From the NCBI GenBank assembly GCA_030739735.1, contig JASLYQ010000022.1:1-49322 (forward strand): 49,322 bases of DNA, in the 5' to 3' direction. The notes under the pieces are model-generated. The model was not told where the DNA came from. It was given only the letters and a program-made list of their open reading frames with translations, and ran no database searches. A program made the position numbers and the translations under genes. Shown piece after piece: positions 7,823-18,039 of this stretch. The stretch comes from Alphaproteobacteria bacterium (GTDB taxonomy: Bacteria > Pseudomonadota > Alphaproteobacteria > UBA7887). How positions within the stretch are numbered: position 1 is the stretch's first letter; each line of letters starts with the position of its first letter.

Positions 7823-9094
7823 TCAGGCGAGTCGTGCCGCAAGCGTCTCCAGGGCCGGGAGTTCCGCCACCGGCCCAAGCGCCGCGAAGGTCGGAGCGGC
7901 GCCGCTCAGCAGACGCCACATGCAGGCCTCGACCGCCGCCGCATCGACCGCATCCACGGCCGCCACGGTCTCAGCCACCGACTTGACGCGCCCGTAGATC
8001 AATGTCTGGCGGGCCAGCTGCTCACATCGCGAATAGCAGCTTTCCAGCGCCATCAGCAGGCCCGACTTGAGCTGAGCGCGGGCGCGCGCCACTTCGTCCT
8101 CACCGATGCCGTCGCAGGCCTTGCGCAGCTCGTCGCAGACCACCTCGAGCAGTTCAGGTCCCTCCTCGCCGCCACTGCCAGCATAGACACCGAACAGCCC
8201 GCCATCGACATAGCTAGCGGCAAACGTGAAGACGGAATAGGCAAGGCCGCGCTTCTCCCGCACCTCCTGGAAGAGGCGCGAGGACATGCCCCCGCCGAGC
8301 AGAGTAGAAAGCACCTGCAGGGCGTAAAAATCGTTGTCGTTGTAAGCGATGCCGTCGATACCGAGCACCATGTGCAGCTGCTCGAGATCGCGCCTGCCGC
8401 GAAACTCACCGCCCACGTAGCGGGCCCGCTCACAACCCGGCCCCGGCCCCGGCGCGATGCCGCCGAAGGCCTCCCCAGCCCAGTCCAACAGCTTGTCGTG
8501 ATCGATATTGCCCGCCACCGCGAGCACCATGTCGGCGGCGGTATAGCGCTCGCCGAGATACCCGAACAAATCCTCGCGCCCCAGCGCCGCGACACCATCG
8601 GCCGAGCCCAGCACCGGGCGGCCAATGGCCTGGCCCGGATAAGCGACTTCCTGGAAATTGTCAAAGACGATATCGTCGGGCGTATCGTGAGCCTGGCCGA
8701 TCTCCTGGATCACCACGTCCTTCTCGCGAGCCAGTTCGTCATCAGCGAGCTGCGAGTGGCAGAGAATATCGCCCAGCAGGTCCATGGCCAGCGCCTGGTC
8801 TTCCTTTAGCACCTTAGCGTAATAGGCGGTCTGCTCGCGCGAGGTATAGGCGTTGAGGTGGCCACCCACAGCCTCTATCTCGGTCGCGATAGCATAGGCA
8901 TCGCGGCGCTCTGTACCCTTGAAGGCCATATGCTCAAGCAAGTGCGAAACGCCGTTCAGCGCCGCGCTCTCGTGGCGCCCGCCCGTGTTTACCCAGACTC
9001 CGAGCGCAGCGGTCTCCAACGTCGGCATCTCCTGGCTGACTAGGCGCAGCCCGTTGCTCAGGCGCGCTGTGCGCACCTCCGGTCCCGTACTCAC
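7823..9094 (-). CDS. M16 family zinc peptidase (processing-peptidase-like)
   Basis: A 423-residue protein with the inverted zinc motif HxxEH (H51, E54, H55) and the third ligand E131, exactly 76 residues further on, so the catalytic site is intact. This is the single-domain bacterial group closest to the mitochondrial processing peptidase beta subunit. Members degrade peptides; the physiological substrate is unknown. No signal peptide is seen, so it probably acts in the cytoplasm. It starts 11 bases after the thrC stop and is followed by the GNAT gene, so the three probably form one operon. Confidence 0.94.
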   Translation of the reverse strand: MSTGPEVRTARLSNGLRLVSQEMPTLETAALGVWVNTGGRHESAALNGVSHLLEHMAFKGTERRDAYAIATEIEAVGGHLNAYTSREQTAYYAKVLKEDQALAMDLLGDILCHSQLADDELAREKDVVIQEIGQAHDTPDDIVFDNFQEVAYPGQAIGRPVLGSADGVAALGREDLFGYLGERYTAADMVLAVAGNIDHDKLLDWAGEAFGGIAPGPGPGCERARYVGGEFRGRRDLEQLHMVLGIDGIAYNDNDFYALQVLSTLLGGGMSSRLFQEVREKRGLAYSVFTFAASYVDGGLFGVYAGSGGEEGPELLEVVCDELRKACDGIGEDEVARARAQLKSGLLMALESCYSRCEQLARQTLIYGRVKSVAETVAAVDAVDAAAVEACMWRLLSGAAPTFAALGPVAELPALETLAARLA

Positions 9095-9105
9095 TCACAT
9101 CTCTC

Positions 9106-10497
9106 CTACAGCGTTGCCTTGGCGCGAATATAGGCCTGCACTTGGGCCGGGTCACGCGGCAAGCTATCGCAGCGCTCCTCGCCAGCCAGCCCCGCCGCCA
9201 GGGCCGGTGGCGGTTCGGGGCGGCGACCGGTGGCTCTCTCCACGGCCTCGGGAAACTTAGCCGGATGCGCTGTCGACAAGATCACAAGGGGGCTGCCGGG
9301 CTCTCGTTGCCCCCGACCGGCGCAAATGCCGACCGCGGTGTGGGGGTCGACCAGCAGACCGGTCGCGCCATGCACCTCAGCCATCGTTGCCAGGGTCTGT
9401 TCCTCGTCGACCCGCGCTGCCGAGAATATGTGCTGCGCCCGCGTCAACTGCGGCCTTGCAATAGTGAAGCCGCCGTCCGCCACCAGTTCCGCCATCAGCG
9501 CACAGATCTTGGTGCTGTCGCGATCGTAGAGCTCGAACAGCAGACGCTCAAAATTGCTTGAGACCTGGATATCCATGCTCGGCGACATTGTGGGCGCGAC
9601 CTCACCCACATGATAGTCGCCGTCGGCCAGCGCCCGCGCTAAAATATCGTTGCGGTTGGTAGCAACGATCAGCCGTGCCACATCGAGACCCATGCGCTGC
9701 GCTGCATAGCCGGCATAGACGTCGCCGAAATTTCCCGTCGGCACGGCGAAGGTCACTGGCCCCCTACCGGCCAGCGCAGCGGCAGCAGTGATATAGTAGA
9801 CAATCTGCGGCATGATCCGCGCCCAGTTGATCGAATTAACGGCCGACAGATTGAGGTCGCCCCGAAAGCGCACATCAGCGAGCATCGCCTTCACCAGCGC
9901 CTGGCAGTCGTCGAAGGTACCGTCGATGGCAATATTGTGCACGTTGGCGTCTACAACGGTGGTCATCTGACGGCGCTGCACCTCCGAGACACGGCCTTCC
10001 GGGTGCAGAATGAAGATATCGAGATTGTCACGCCCGCGGAAAGCATGGATCGCCGCCGAGCCAGTATCGCCCGAGGTGGCACCGATGATGGTAACGCGGC
10101 TCTGGCGCTCGCCAAGAAAGTGGTCGAAGAAGCGCCCGAGCAGCTGCAGCGCTAGGTCCTTAAAGGCGAGGGTGGGTCCGTGGAATAGCTCGAGCAGCCA
10201 TTCGTCGTGGCCGATCTCGACCAGTGGCGCAACTTCGGCATGGTCGAAGGTGGAGTAGGACTCGGTTACCAAGCGGGCCAGCACGTCGGGCGCAATATCG
10301 TCGCCGACAAAAGGCAACATGACCGCCTGGGCGGCCTCGGCATAGGGCAAGGGTGCGCGTATGGCCGGCGGCAGGGTGGGCCAGACCTCGGGCACATACA
10401 AGCCGCCATCCGCAGCCAGGCCGGCAAACAAGGTGTTGGAGAAACCGAGGCGGGGCGCCTCGCCACGGCTTGAGACGTAGAGATCCGCTTGTGGCAT
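9106..10497 (-). CDS. thrC: Threonine synthase
   Basis: Converts O-phosphohomoserine to threonine with pyridoxal phosphate, the step after ThrB. The 463-residue length fits the long (bacterial/fungal) class. The PLP lysine is K113 in PTLAFKDLALQ; the phosphate-binding loop is GATSGDTGSAA at 139-149. I use the ATG at 10497 (MPQADLYVSSRG); a TTG 18 bases upstream is less likely. It leads the thrC-M16 peptidase-GNAT group. No ribosome-binding site is evident at the start, which is unusual among its neighbours. Confidence 0.97.
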   Translation of the reverse strand: MPQADLYVSSRGEAPRLGFSNTLFAGLAADGGLYVPEVWPTLPPAIRAPLPYAEAAQAVMLPFVGDDIAPDVLARLVTESYSTFDHAEVAPLVEIGHDEWLLELFHGPTLAFKDLALQLLGRFFDHFLGERQSRVTIIGATSGDTGSAAIHAFRGRDNLDIFILHPEGRVSEVQRRQMTTVVDANVHNIAIDGTFDDCQALVKAMLADVRFRGDLNLSAVNSINWARIMPQIVYYITAAAALAGRGPVTFAVPTGNFGDVYAGYAAQRMGLDVARLIVATNRNDILARALADGDYHVGEVAPTMSPSMDIQVSSNFERLLFELYDRDSTKICALMAELVADGGFTIARPQLTRAQHIFSAARVDEEQTLATMAEVHGATGLLVDPHTAVGICAGRGQREPGSPLVILSTAHPAKFPEAVERATGRRPEPPPALAAGLAGEERCDSLPRDPAQVQAYIRAKATL

Positions 10498-10622
10498 GGG
10501 GCGCGGGTATCGCAAGCAAGGCCGGCGGTCAAGACATCAATGCAAGCACCATCACTTGCTCCGGTGCTCGCGCACCAGCGATAGTTCCAGCCATTATGCA
10601 CCTTGTCTGGCGAGGGGAGAGC

Positions 10623-10993
10623 ATGAACGCCGAAGTCTGGGTTCAATTCGTATTCGATTTCTGGCGTTGCTGGCGATTCTTGCCGCAGCGTACAATTGCC
10701 ACATGATCGCGTGGCTACCCGGCGGCGAGGACGCGGCCAAGGCCGTCGAGCGCATGACTGCCCTGATCAAGAAGACCGCAAGGCTGACCGCGCTCGGCCT
10801 GATGCTTTTCGTGTGCGGCAAGCTAATGGCCGAGTCCACGTCTTTGCCTGATATTCTTGGGGCGACCCGCGGTTGCTCGAAGCAACTCTTTAGATGCGTC
10901 GCGGCGCTTAAAAACGGTACCCCCGAATTGACTGGTGTGCCGGTCCTACCTGAAAAGCCGCTTCGGGCTATCACAATGGCTCTTTATCATTGA
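10623..10993 (+). pseudogene. Small membrane-protein gene, apparently frameshifted
   Basis: An ATG at 10623 follows a good AGGGGAG site and opens a frame reading MNAEVWVQFVFDFW before running into an early stop at 10702-10704. Near 10664 the neighbouring frame takes over with a membrane-like segment (LLAILAAAY), then an MIAWLPGGEDAAKAVERM-type loop and a second membrane segment (LTALGLMLFVCG). Adding one G to the GG at 10664-10665 would join them into one sensible small two-segment membrane protein. Either the gene is broken or the base is missing from the assembly. No family is recognised. The C-terminal part after about 10850 looks less protein-like. This fills most of the 505-base gap between thrC and lepA. 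Confidence 0.4.
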
Positions 10994-11002
10994 GCCTTGG
11001 TA

Positions 11003-12802
11003 TTAGGTCTCGATCCTGAGCGCCGCGAGAAAGGCCTCCTGGGGGATCTCGACGTTGCCGACCTGGCGCATGCGTTTCTTGCCGCGCTTCTGCTTTTCCA
11101 GAAGCTTACGCTTGCGGGTAATATCGCCGCCATAGCATTTTGCCGTAACGTCCTTGCGTAGGGCACTAACGGTCTCCCGCGCCACCACCTTGCCACCAAT
11201 CGCTGCCTGGATGGCGATCTTGAAGAGCTGACGCGGAATCAGCGCCTTCAGTCGCTCACACAACGCCCGGCCGCGGCTCTCGGAGCGTGCGCGATGGGCC
11301 ATGAAGGCGAGACTATCGACGCTCTCGCCATTGACCAGGATCGATACTTTGACGAGATCCCCGGTGGCGTAACCGTCGAGCTCGTAGTCGAAGCTGGCAT
11401 AGCCGCGGCTCACCGACTTCAAGCGATCGTAGAAGTCGAACACCACATCGTTGAGCGGCAGGCGGTAAACCGCCATGGCGCGGTTACCAACATAGGTCAG
11501 CTCGACCTGCTCGCCGCGGCGGTCGGTGCAAAGGCCGAGCACAGCGCCAAGATAGTCGCCCGGCACGAAGATGGTGGCGCAGATCCAGGGCTCGTCGATG
11601 TGGTCGATCCGTACCGGGTCGGGCAGGTCGGCGGGATTGTGCAGTTCAATCACATGCCCGTTGGTTTGGTGCACCTGATAGATGACGCTCGGTGCCGTGG
11701 TCACGAGATCAAGGTCGAACTCGCGCTCGAGGCGCTCCTGTACGATCTCGAGATGCAACAGGCCAAGAAAGCCGCAGCGAAAGCCCAGGCCCAGCGCGGC
11801 CGAGGTCTCGGGCGCGTACTCGAAGCTCGAATCGTTAAGGCGTAGCTTGGCGAGGCTGTCACGCAGGCGCTCATAATCGGCACTGTCTGCGGGATAGAGA
11901 CCGCAGAAGACCACGGGCACGCTGGGCTTGAAGCCGGGCAACGCTTCTGCTGTCGGTACATGATCGTCGGTGATGGTATCGCCCACCTGCGTATCCGCAA
12001 CCGTCTTGATAGCGGCGGTGATGAAGCCGACCTCCCCGGGGCCGAGCGCCTCCACTTGCACGCCCTTCGGGGTCAGCACGCCGACGCGCTCGGCTTGATG
12101 CGTCGTGCCGGTCGCCATGAAGCGCAGCTTCTGGCCCTTGTGAAGCTCACCATCAAGCACGCGCACCAACACCACAACACCAAGATAGGCGTCGTACCAG
12201 CTGTCGACGAGCAGTGCTTTGAGGGACGTCGAGACATCGCCGTCGGGCGGCGGCAGGCGCGTGACCAGCGCTTCGAGCACCTCGTCAATGCCCTCACCTG
12301 TCTTGGCCGAGATGGCGAGCGCATCGGAGGCGTTGAGCCCCACCACTTCCTCGATCTGCGTCTTGACACGCTCGGGCTCTGCTGCCGGCAGGTCTAGCTT
12401 GTTGAGCACGGTGACGATCTCGTGGCCCTGCTCAATCGCCTTGTAGACGTTGGCCAGGGTCTGCGCCTCAACCCCCTGGCTCGCATCTACCACAAGCAGC
12501 GAGCCCTCACAGGCCGCCAGGCTCCGCGAGACCTCGTAGGAGAAGTCCACATGCCCCGGCGTATCGATGAGATTGAGGATATAGGTCTTGCCGTCCTTTG
12601 CCGTATAGGTGAGGCGCACCGTCTGCGCCTTGATGGTGATGCCGCGCTCGCGCTCGATATCCATCGAATCGAGCACCTGCGCCGACATCTCCCGCGCTGC
12701 CAAGCCGCCGCAGCGCTCGATCAGCCGGTCGGCCAGGGTCGACTTGCCATGGTCGATATGCGCCACAATGGCAAAATTACGGATGTGTGCGAGATCGGTC
12801 AT
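11003..12802 (-). CDS. lepA: Elongation factor 4 (LepA), ribosomal back-translocase
   Basis: A 599-residue translational GTPase that acts on stalled or mistranslocated ribosomes and in ribosome assembly. The G1 motif AHIDHGKS is at 14-21, [11 protein letters not shown] near 80, NKLD near 134, followed by domain II, the EF-G-like domains and the LepA-specific C-terminal region ending [20 protein letters not shown]. The length is standard. It starts 13 bases after the pheT stop and so probably belongs to the infC-rpmI-rplT-pheST group rather than to a lepA-lepB pair as in E. coli. Confidence 0.98.
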   Translation of the reverse strand: MTDLAHIRNFAIVAHIDHGKSTLADRLIERCGGLAAREMSAQVLDSMDIERERGITIKAQTVRLTYTAKDGKTYILNLIDTPGHVDFSYEVSRSLAACEGSLLVVDASQGVEAQTLANVYKAIEQGHEIVTVLNKLDLPAAEPERVKTQIEEVVGLNASDALAISAKTGEGIDEVLEALVTRLPPPDGDVSTSLKALLVDSWYDAYLGVVVLVRVLDGELHKGQKLRFMATGTTHQAERVGVLTPKGVQVEALGPGEVGFITAAIKTVADTQVGDTITDDHVPTAEALPGFKPSVPVVFCGLYPADSADYERLRDSLAKLRLNDSSFEYAPETSAALGLGFRCGFLGLLHLEIVQERLEREFDLDLVTTAPSVIYQVHQTNGHVIELHNPADLPDPVRIDHIDEPWICATIFVPGDYLGAVLGLCTDRRGEQVELTYVGNRAMAVYRLPLNDVVFDFYDRLKSVSRGYASFDYELDGYATGDLVKVSILVNGESVDSLAFMAHRARSESRGRALCERLKALIPRQLFKIAIQAAIGGKVVARETVSALRKDVTAKCYGGDITRKRKLLEKQKRGKKRMRQVGNVEIPQEAFLAALRIET

Positions 12803-12815
12803 GATCCGCCTGTGT

Positions 12816-15236
12816 TTATCCCCGCAGCTCGCCGCCGGTGGCTTTGGTCACCTGCGCGATCACGGCGTCGGCGACGGTCTTGATTTCGTCATCGGTCAGC
12901 GTGCGCTCTGTAGGTTGCAGGGTAATGGAGAAGGCGACGGACTTCTTGCCTTCGGCCATGCCCTCGCCCTCATAAATATCGAACAGGGTGATATCCGAGA
13001 ATGGTAGCTTGAGCGAGTTCTTAGCAGAGACTTGGCGCACAGCGCCCAGTACGTCTTCGGCGGGCACACCTTCATCAACCAGGAAAGCAAAGTCGCGCGA
13101 AACCGTCGGCAGGTCGGAGACCGTGAATGGCGGGCGGGCACGAGTCGCCTTGAGTTTCGGTCGCGGTAAGGCGTCGAGGAACAGTTCGAAGGCGGCGATA
13201 GGTGCCTCGACATCGAAGGCCCCAAGGATGCGCGGATGCAGCTCGCCGAAATGGCCGAGCACGGTCTTCGGCCCCAAGTGCAGCACACCGGAGCGACCGG
13301 GGTGGTACCAGTCGGGAGCATCGGCCGTGACGTTGACTCGGTCGGTTGGAATGCCGAGCGTGGTGAGCAGGGCAAGCGCATCACCTTTGGTGTCGAAGGC
13401 ATCGACCGAACGCGGCACATCGAGCCAGTTGCGCGGGCCACTCTGGCCACAACGCACGGCACCCGCTGCCACGCCCTGGCCTTCCGGCGTGTCGTCAGCG
13501 TAGATCGGCCCGACCTCGAACATCCCGAAACTATCGAACCCGCGTGCCCGATTGCGGGCCACGGCGGCAAGCAAATTGGGCAGCGTACTTGGACGCATAT
13601 CGGTTAACTCGCTGGAGATCGGATTGGCAAGCGCCAGAACCGCCTTGCCGCCGCCAAACAACGCCGCCTGTTCGCCCGAGAGAAACGACCAGGTAACGCA
13701 TTCATTGAGCCCGCGCGCGGCCAGCGTGCGCCGGGATTGGCGCACGCGCCGCTTGGGCCCGTCGAGCCCGGGCCGTGCCACAGCGTGTGCCCGCGGCAGA
13801 GAGACCGCGGGAATGGTATCGAAGCCCTTGACACGCAGAACCTCCTCGACGATGTCGGCTTCGCCGTCAATATCGTGGCGCCAGGTCGGCACGCGGACCG
13901 TAATATCCTCGGCGGTTGTTTGCGGCGCAAAGCCGAGGGAGTGGAGAATAGCCGTACTCTCGTCGCACTGCACATCGAGCCCACCCAGTGCGTGCACACG
14001 CCCGGGCCGGAACCTGATCTCACGCTTATCCCCCGGCGCACCCCCGGCAATGACAAGTTCGCTGGCCTCACCGCCACAAATATCGAGGATCAAGTGTGTG
14101 GCATATTGCGCGCCGGACACAGTGCCTTCGCGGTCTATGCCACGCTCAAACCGGTGGCGTGCATCCGATTCGATCTGTAGCTTGCGTCCGGTCGTTGCCG
14201 TGCGAACGAGATCGAAATAGGCGGATTCGAGAAAGACGTTAGTGGTCTTCGCCGTGCAGCCTGTGGGTGCGCCGCCGATCACGCCCGCGAGCGCTACCGG
14301 ACCGTCGTCGTCGGCAATCACCGTCATCTCAGGGTCAACCTCGTAGGTCTTATCGTCGAGCGCAGCCAAGCGCTCACCCGCGCGGGCCAGGCGCACGTGA
14401 ATATTACCGACCAGCGCGTCAGCATCAAACACGTGCAGCGGCCGCGCCCGGTCGAACGTAGCGAGATTAGTGATATCGACCAACGCCGAGATAGGCCGCA
14501 AACCCACCGCGCGCAAGCGCCGCCGCAACCAGTCAGGGCTCGAGCCGTTCTTCACCCCGCGGATATAGCGGCCGACGAACAGCGGACAGGCATCGGCAGT
14601 CTCTTGCGTGAAGTCGAGCCGCACGAGGATCGGGCTTGCAAAATCCCCCTGCAGCGGCTTAATCGCCGGCGTGATCAGCTTGCCGATGCCAGCGGCGGCC
14701 AGGTCCCGGGCGATGCCGAGCACGCCCAAGCAGTCGCCGCGGTCGGGGGTGATGGCAATATCGATGCGCGCATCATCGAGACCCACCAGCGGTGCGAAGG
14801 GCGCGCCGATCTCAGCGTCGTCAGGCAGCTCGATGATGCCTTCATGGTCGTCCGAAATACCCATCTCACGCTCGGAGCAGAGCATGCCGAAGCCCGTGAC
14901 TCCACGGATGGCACGCTTCTCCAGCACCATGTCGGTGCCGGGAATATGTGTGCCAATGGCCGCGAAGACGACTTTCATGCCGGCGCGCGCATTGGGCGCG
15001 CCGCAAACCACGTCCAACACTTCCGTGCCCGTGTTGACCTTGCACACACGCAGGCGGTCGGCATTGGGGTGCTGCTCCGCCGTCTCGACATAGGCGACCG
15101 TGAAAGGTGCGAGCTCGGCCGCGCGGTCATTTATCGACTCGACTTCCAAGCCTAGCATGGTCAGCGCCGAGGATATCTCGTCAAGCGAGGCCTCCGTTTC
15201 CAGATGCTCCTTGAGCCAGCTTAGGGTCAACTTCAT
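12816..15236 (-). CDS. pheT: Phenylalanine-tRNA ligase beta subunit
   Basis: The large subunit of the (alpha-beta)2 enzyme that attaches phenylalanine to tRNA-Phe. The 806 residues show the N-terminal EMAP-like tRNA-binding domain ([15 protein letters not shown] region), the B3/B4 editing domain, B5, and the C-terminal ferredoxin-fold anticodon-binding domain ([18 protein letters not shown] region). The ATG at 15236 ([12 protein letters not shown]) is the family start and overlaps the pheS stop as ATGA, so the subunits are translationally coupled. Confidence 0.98.
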   Translation of the reverse strand: MKLTLSWLKEHLETEASLDEISSALTMLGLEVESINDRAAELAPFTVAYVETAEQHPNADRLRVCKVNTGTEVLDVVCGAPNARAGMKVVFAAIGTHIPGTDMVLEKRAIRGVTGFGMLCSEREMGISDDHEGIIELPDDAEIGAPFAPLVGLDDARIDIAITPDRGDCLGVLGIARDLAAAGIGKLITPAIKPLQGDFASPILVRLDFTQETADACPLFVGRYIRGVKNGSSPDWLRRRLRAVGLRPISALVDITNLATFDRARPLHVFDADALVGNIHVRLARAGERLAALDDKTYEVDPEMTVIADDDGPVALAGVIGGAPTGCTAKTTNVFLESAYFDLVRTATTGRKLQIESDARHRFERGIDREGTVSGAQYATHLILDICGGEASELVIAGGAPGDKREIRFRPGRVHALGGLDVQCDESTAILHSLGFAPQTTAEDITVRVPTWRHDIDGEADIVEEVLRVKGFDTIPAVSLPRAHAVARPGLDGPKRRVRQSRRTLAARGLNECVTWSFLSGEQAALFGGGKAVLALANPISSELTDMRPSTLPNLLAAVARNRARGFDSFGMFEVGPIYADDTPEGQGVAAGAVRCGQSGPRNWLDVPRSVDAFDTKGDALALLTTLGIPTDRVNVTADAPDWYHPGRSGVLHLGPKTVLGHFGELHPRILGAFDVEAPIAAFELFLDALPRPKLKATRARPPFTVSDLPTVSRDFAFLVDEGVPAEDVLGAVRQVSAKNSLKLPFSDITLFDIYEGEGMAEGKKSVAFSITLQPTERTLTDDEIKTVADAVIAQVTKATGGELRG

Positions 15237-16330
15237 CGACTTAAACCTTGGCCCAGGCTCGGCAGGTCGAGTGCCGCGAAGCTGTAATGGCGCAACCAGC
15301 GCAGATCGGAGTCGAAGAAGGCGCGCAGATCGAGGATGCCATATTTCAGCATCGCCAGACGGTCGATGCCCATGCCGAAAGCGAAGCCCTGATACTCGCC
15401 CGGGTCCAAGCCGCAATTTGCGAGCACGCGCGAATGCACCATGCCGCAACCCAAGATCTCCATCCAGCCGTCATCGTCATTGCCTTGGTGGCCGGCACGA
15501 AATTTGCCGCCAGAGGTGGTGCAGCCGATGTCCACTTCGGCCGAGGGCTCGGTGAAGGGAAAATAGGAGGGGCGGAAGCGCAGCGGCAGGTCGGCAACCT
15601 CGAAGAAAGCGCGGGTGAAGTCGATCAGGCAACCCTTGAGGTGCCCCATATGGGTCTCACGATCAACCACCAGACCTTCGATCTGGTGAAACATGGGCGT
15701 GTGGGTCATGTCGTAGTCGCAACGATAGGTGCGCCCTGGAATGACGATGCGGTACGGCGGCGGCCCACCCATCATGGTACGAATCTGTACCGGCGAGGTA
15801 TGGGTCCGCAAGACAAGCTTGGAGCCGTCGTCTTGTTCGGGGAAATAGAAGGTGTCGTGCATCTGCCGTGCCGGATGCTCGGGCGGGATGTTCAGCGCTG
15901 TGAAATTGTTGAAGTCGGTCTCGATGTCGGGGCCTTCCGCCACCTCGAGCCCCATGTCGGCGAAGATCTCGGTGATCTCGTCGAGCACCTGGCTTACCGG
16001 GTGAACGCTGCCCACAGTCTCAGGGCGTACGGGCGCGGTCACATCGATGCGCTCTTCGACAAGGCGGGCATCAAGCGCCGCTTTTTTCAATGCGCCGCGC
16101 CGCGCCTCGATGGCCTTGCCGAGCTCGCGCTTGAGGTTGTTGAGCAGGGGGCCTGCCTCCTTACGCTCTTCCGGACTCATGCCGCCGAGCCCACGCATCA
16201 AGTCGCTCACCGGGCCCTTCTTGCCGAGGGCGGCGACGCGCACTTGTTCAAGCGTCTCCAGGGTCACCGCATCGGCGATCGCGGCGGTGAATTCCTCGCG
16301 CACCCGTGCGGCGGTCTCGCTGATCGTCAT
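15233..16330 (-). CDS. pheS: Phenylalanine-tRNA ligase alpha subunit
   Basis: Catalytic subunit of phenylalanyl-tRNA synthetase, 365 residues. An N-terminal coiled coil (about 1-90) is followed by the class II core with motif 2 around residues 200-220 and motif 3 [18 protein letters not shown] near the end. I use the ATG at 16330; an in-frame ATG at 16360 would add ten residues and lies directly after a terminator-like hairpin. The gene is coupled to pheT by a 4-base overlap. Confidence 0.98.
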   Translation of the reverse strand: MTISETAARVREEFTAAIADAVTLETLEQVRVAALGKKGPVSDLMRGLGGMSPEERKEAGPLLNNLKRELGKAIEARRGALKKAALDARLVEERIDVTAPVRPETVGSVHPVSQVLDEITEIFADMGLEVAEGPDIETDFNNFTALNIPPEHPARQMHDTFYFPEQDDGSKLVLRTHTSPVQIRTMMGGPPPYRIVIPGRTYRCDYDMTHTPMFHQIEGLVVDRETHMGHLKGCLIDFTRAFFEVADLPLRFRPSYFPFTEPSAEVDIGCTTSGGKFRAGHQGNDDDGWMEILGCGMVHSRVLANCGLDPGEYQGFAFGMGIDRLAMLKYGILDLRAFFDSDLRWLRHYSFAALDLPSLGQGLSR

Positions 16331-16362
16331 GTCGTGTCCCGTATTAAGCCTGAGGACCATCG

Positions 16363-16393
16363 AAAAAGGGGCGGTTCCAACTGGAACGCCCCC
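16363..16393 (-). terminator. Hairpin with U-tract between rplT and pheS (attenuator candidate)
   Basis: The minus strand reads GGGGCGTTCC, a short AGTT loop and GGAACCGCCCC, giving a 10-pair stem with one bulged base, then TTTTT at 16363-16367. It begins 28 bases after the rplT stop and ends 33 bases before pheS. This is a good intrinsic terminator in a place where enteric bacteria attenuate pheST; no Phe-rich leader peptide is visible, so the controlling mechanism is open. Confidence 0.7.
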
Positions 16394-16421
16394 CAAAACT
16401 AGCGGACTCGTGCGTGGCGTT

Positions 16422-16784
16422 CTAGCTTTTGGCGATGGCCTCGCGCACAGCCGTGGTCAGGGCCTCAAAACCACCCGGGTCGCGTGCCGCGATATCGGCC
16501 AACACCTTGCGATCTAGCTCGATGCCGGCCTTGGTCAGACCGTGCATAAACTCGCCATAGGTGAGGCCGTGCAGACGGGCGCCAGCATTGATGCGCTGAA
16601 TCCACAAACGGCGAAAGGCGCGCTTGCGGTTGCGGCGGTCGCGGTAGGCGTACTGGCCGGCCTTCTCCACCGCCTGGTTGGCGATGCGGAAAGTATTCTT
16701 GCGGCGGCCGTAATAGCCTTTAGCCGCCTTGATCACCTTCCTGTGACGGGCGTGGGTGGTAACGCCGCGCTTGACTCGTGCCAT
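16422..16784 (-). CDS. rplT: 50S ribosomal protein L20
   Basis: A 120-residue basic protein that binds 23S rRNA early in assembly of the large subunit; in many bacteria it also represses its own operon. The family start [17 protein letters not shown] and the YRDRRNRKR motif are intact, and length is normal. It lies 17 bases after rpmI and before a terminator-like hairpin that separates it from pheS. Confidence 0.99.
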   Translation of the reverse strand: MARVKRGVTTHARHRKVIKAAKGYYGRRKNTFRIANQAVEKAGQYAYRDRRNRKRAFRRLWIQRINAGARLHGLTYGEFMHGLTKAGIELDRKVLADIAARDPGGFEALTTAVREAIAKS

Positions 16785-16801
16785 GGGCCCTCTCCGCTCG
16801 C

Positions 16802-17002
16802 TCAGCCGTAAGGAAGAAAGTTGCGCTTGACGATTCGCGCGTCGGAGTCTGACATGATAGTCGAGCCGCGCTGGTTGCGGATGAACTTCTTGGTGCGCTT
16901 AATCATGCCATGGCGCTTGCCGATCTGGTTCATGCGGACCTTGCCGCTCGCCGTCAGGCGAAAACGCTTTTTGGCGCCACTCTTGGTCTTGAGCTTGGGC
17001 AT
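16802..17002 (-). CDS. rpmI: 50S ribosomal protein L35
   Basis: A 66-residue basic protein beginning [20 protein letters not shown], the usual L35 signature, and containing the KRHGM and NQRGSTIM segments. The start codon follows GAGGTAAAGAG, a good ribosome-binding site. It is preceded by a 393-base leader that holds hairpins, a promoter candidate and a terminator-like structure, which suggests that rpmI-rplT are controlled separately from infC. Confidence 0.99.
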   Translation of the reverse strand: MPKLKTKSGAKKRFRLTASGKVRMNQIGKRHGMIKRTKKFIRNQRGSTIMSDSDARIVKRNFLPYG

Positions 17003-17050
17003 TGCTCTTTACCTCAACGAAACGCCTATACCGGCGAATCTGGGCCGGCG

Positions 17051-17083
17051 AAAAAAACCCGGCCGACCATGCTGGCCGCCGGG
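17051..17083 (-). terminator. Intrinsic terminator or attenuator upstream of rpmI
   Basis: On the minus strand a CCCGGC-GGCCA stem pairs across a GCA loop with TGGTC-GGCCGGG (17058-17083, one bulge), followed by TTTTTTT at 17051-17057. It lies 49 bases before the rpmI start. It could end the infC transcript or act as a regulated stop for rpmI-rplT. Confidence 0.75.
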
Positions 17084-17095
17084 CACAGGCGGCGG

Positions 17096-17124
17096 TTTAT
17101 AGCTGGCAGAGCGCGCCTCTGCAA
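17096..17124 (-). promoter_or_regulatory. Promoter candidate in the infC-rpmI spacer
   Basis: The minus strand has TTGCAG (17119-17124), 17 bases, then TATAAA (17096-17101). Transcription would begin near 17089, only about six bases before the terminator-like hairpin, giving a leader that could stop after roughly 40 bases. The rest of the 393-base spacer holds a perfect CAAGCT/AGCTTG stem with a 4-base loop (about 17169-17184) and a CCTCTGC/GCAGAGG pair; I see no gene in it. Confidence 0.5.
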
Positions 17125-17395
17125 GACATTCTTAAAGCACCGGCAGAGGCCCCAAACGAAGTTTGCACAAGCTTTTCAGCTTGCACGTGGCCGTCACCCA
17201 TTGGCCTTGGCGGGACCTGTTCAGGCGGGGTCTTCGGATACACTTACGAGCTGCGAATTCCGACCGGTTGACCCAATCCCCAATAAGTGGTGCCAGGGCC
17301 ATGTGCCGGTAAACTTTCCCAAGACCGGCCATCCCGTGTCGCCACGAGGTAGTATAAGCGACAAAGAGAGGAACGCGAAGACCGGCGTACGCTCC

Positions 17396-17932
17396 TTATC
17401 TCGGGGCGATCACCATGGTCATCTGGCGCCCTTCCATCTTTGGAAATTGCTCGACCTTGCCGAGTTCGTCGAGCTCGTCACGGACCCGGTCTAGCACCTG
17501 CATGCCAAGGTTTTGATAGGCCATCTCGCGGCCACGGAAGCGTAGTGTTACTTTAACCTTATCGCCTTCTCCGAGGAACTCGACGATACGGCGCATCTTG
17601 ACATCGTAATCGTGGTTATCGATGCCGGGACGCATCTTGATCTCCTTGATATCTATGGTCTTCTGCTTCTTGCGCGCTTCTGCGGCGCGCTTCTGCGCAT
17701 CGTACTTGTACTTGCCGTAATCGAGAATCTTGCAGACCGGCGGCGCAGCGTTTGGCGAGACCTCCACCAGGTCAAGCCCGACAGCGTCGGCGCGGGCTTG
17801 GGCGTCTCCGAGGGACAACACCCCTATCATTTCACCGGCATCGTCGACCAGGCGCACCGGGTCGGCATGAATTTGGTCGTTGGCGCGTGGCCCCTCGCGT
17901 TGCGGGGGTACGGGCGGATGGAATCTGACTAT
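17396..17932 (-). CDS. infC: Translation initiation factor IF-3, apparent AUA start
   Basis: IF-3 binds the 30S subunit, prevents premature joining of the 50S subunit and rejects wrong start codons and initiator tRNAs. The frame shows the family N-terminus ([21 protein letters not shown]), the linker rich in lysine ([18 protein letters not shown]) and the C-terminal domain. There is no ATG, GTG or TTG that gives the full N-terminal domain: the first GTG (17857) would remove about 25 conserved residues. An ATA at 17930-17932 follows AGAGGAG by seven bases and gives 178 residues, the usual length. Atypical AUU/AUC/AUA starts are known for infC and serve self-repression. It follows thrS by 107 bases. 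Confidence 0.93.
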   Translation of the reverse strand: MVRFHPPVPPQREGPRANDQIHADPVRLVDDAGEMIGVLSLGDAQARADAVGLDLVEVSPNAAPPVCKILDYGKYKYDAQKRAAEARKKQKTIDIKEIKMRPGIDNHDYDVKMRRIVEFLGEGDKVKVTLRFRGREMAYQNLGMQVLDRVRDELDELGKVEQFPKMEGRQMTMVIAPR

Positions 17933-18039
17933 CGGCCTGCTCCTCTCGTTGTTAGCATCAAGGCACGCGCAAAACCCGGCGGCCCCTCCCTCCCAAGAGC
18001 CACGACACGACTTCGACAGCTCCGGGCAAAAACACCTCG

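Noticed and set aside
10496-10993. 165-codon + strand frame from 10496
   Set aside because: The first 40 codons are the complement of the thrC upstream region and not protein-like; the ribosome-binding site points to 10623 in the other frame.
15237-15449. 71-residue N-terminal extension of PheT
   Set aside because: It lies inside pheS and precedes the family start at 15236.
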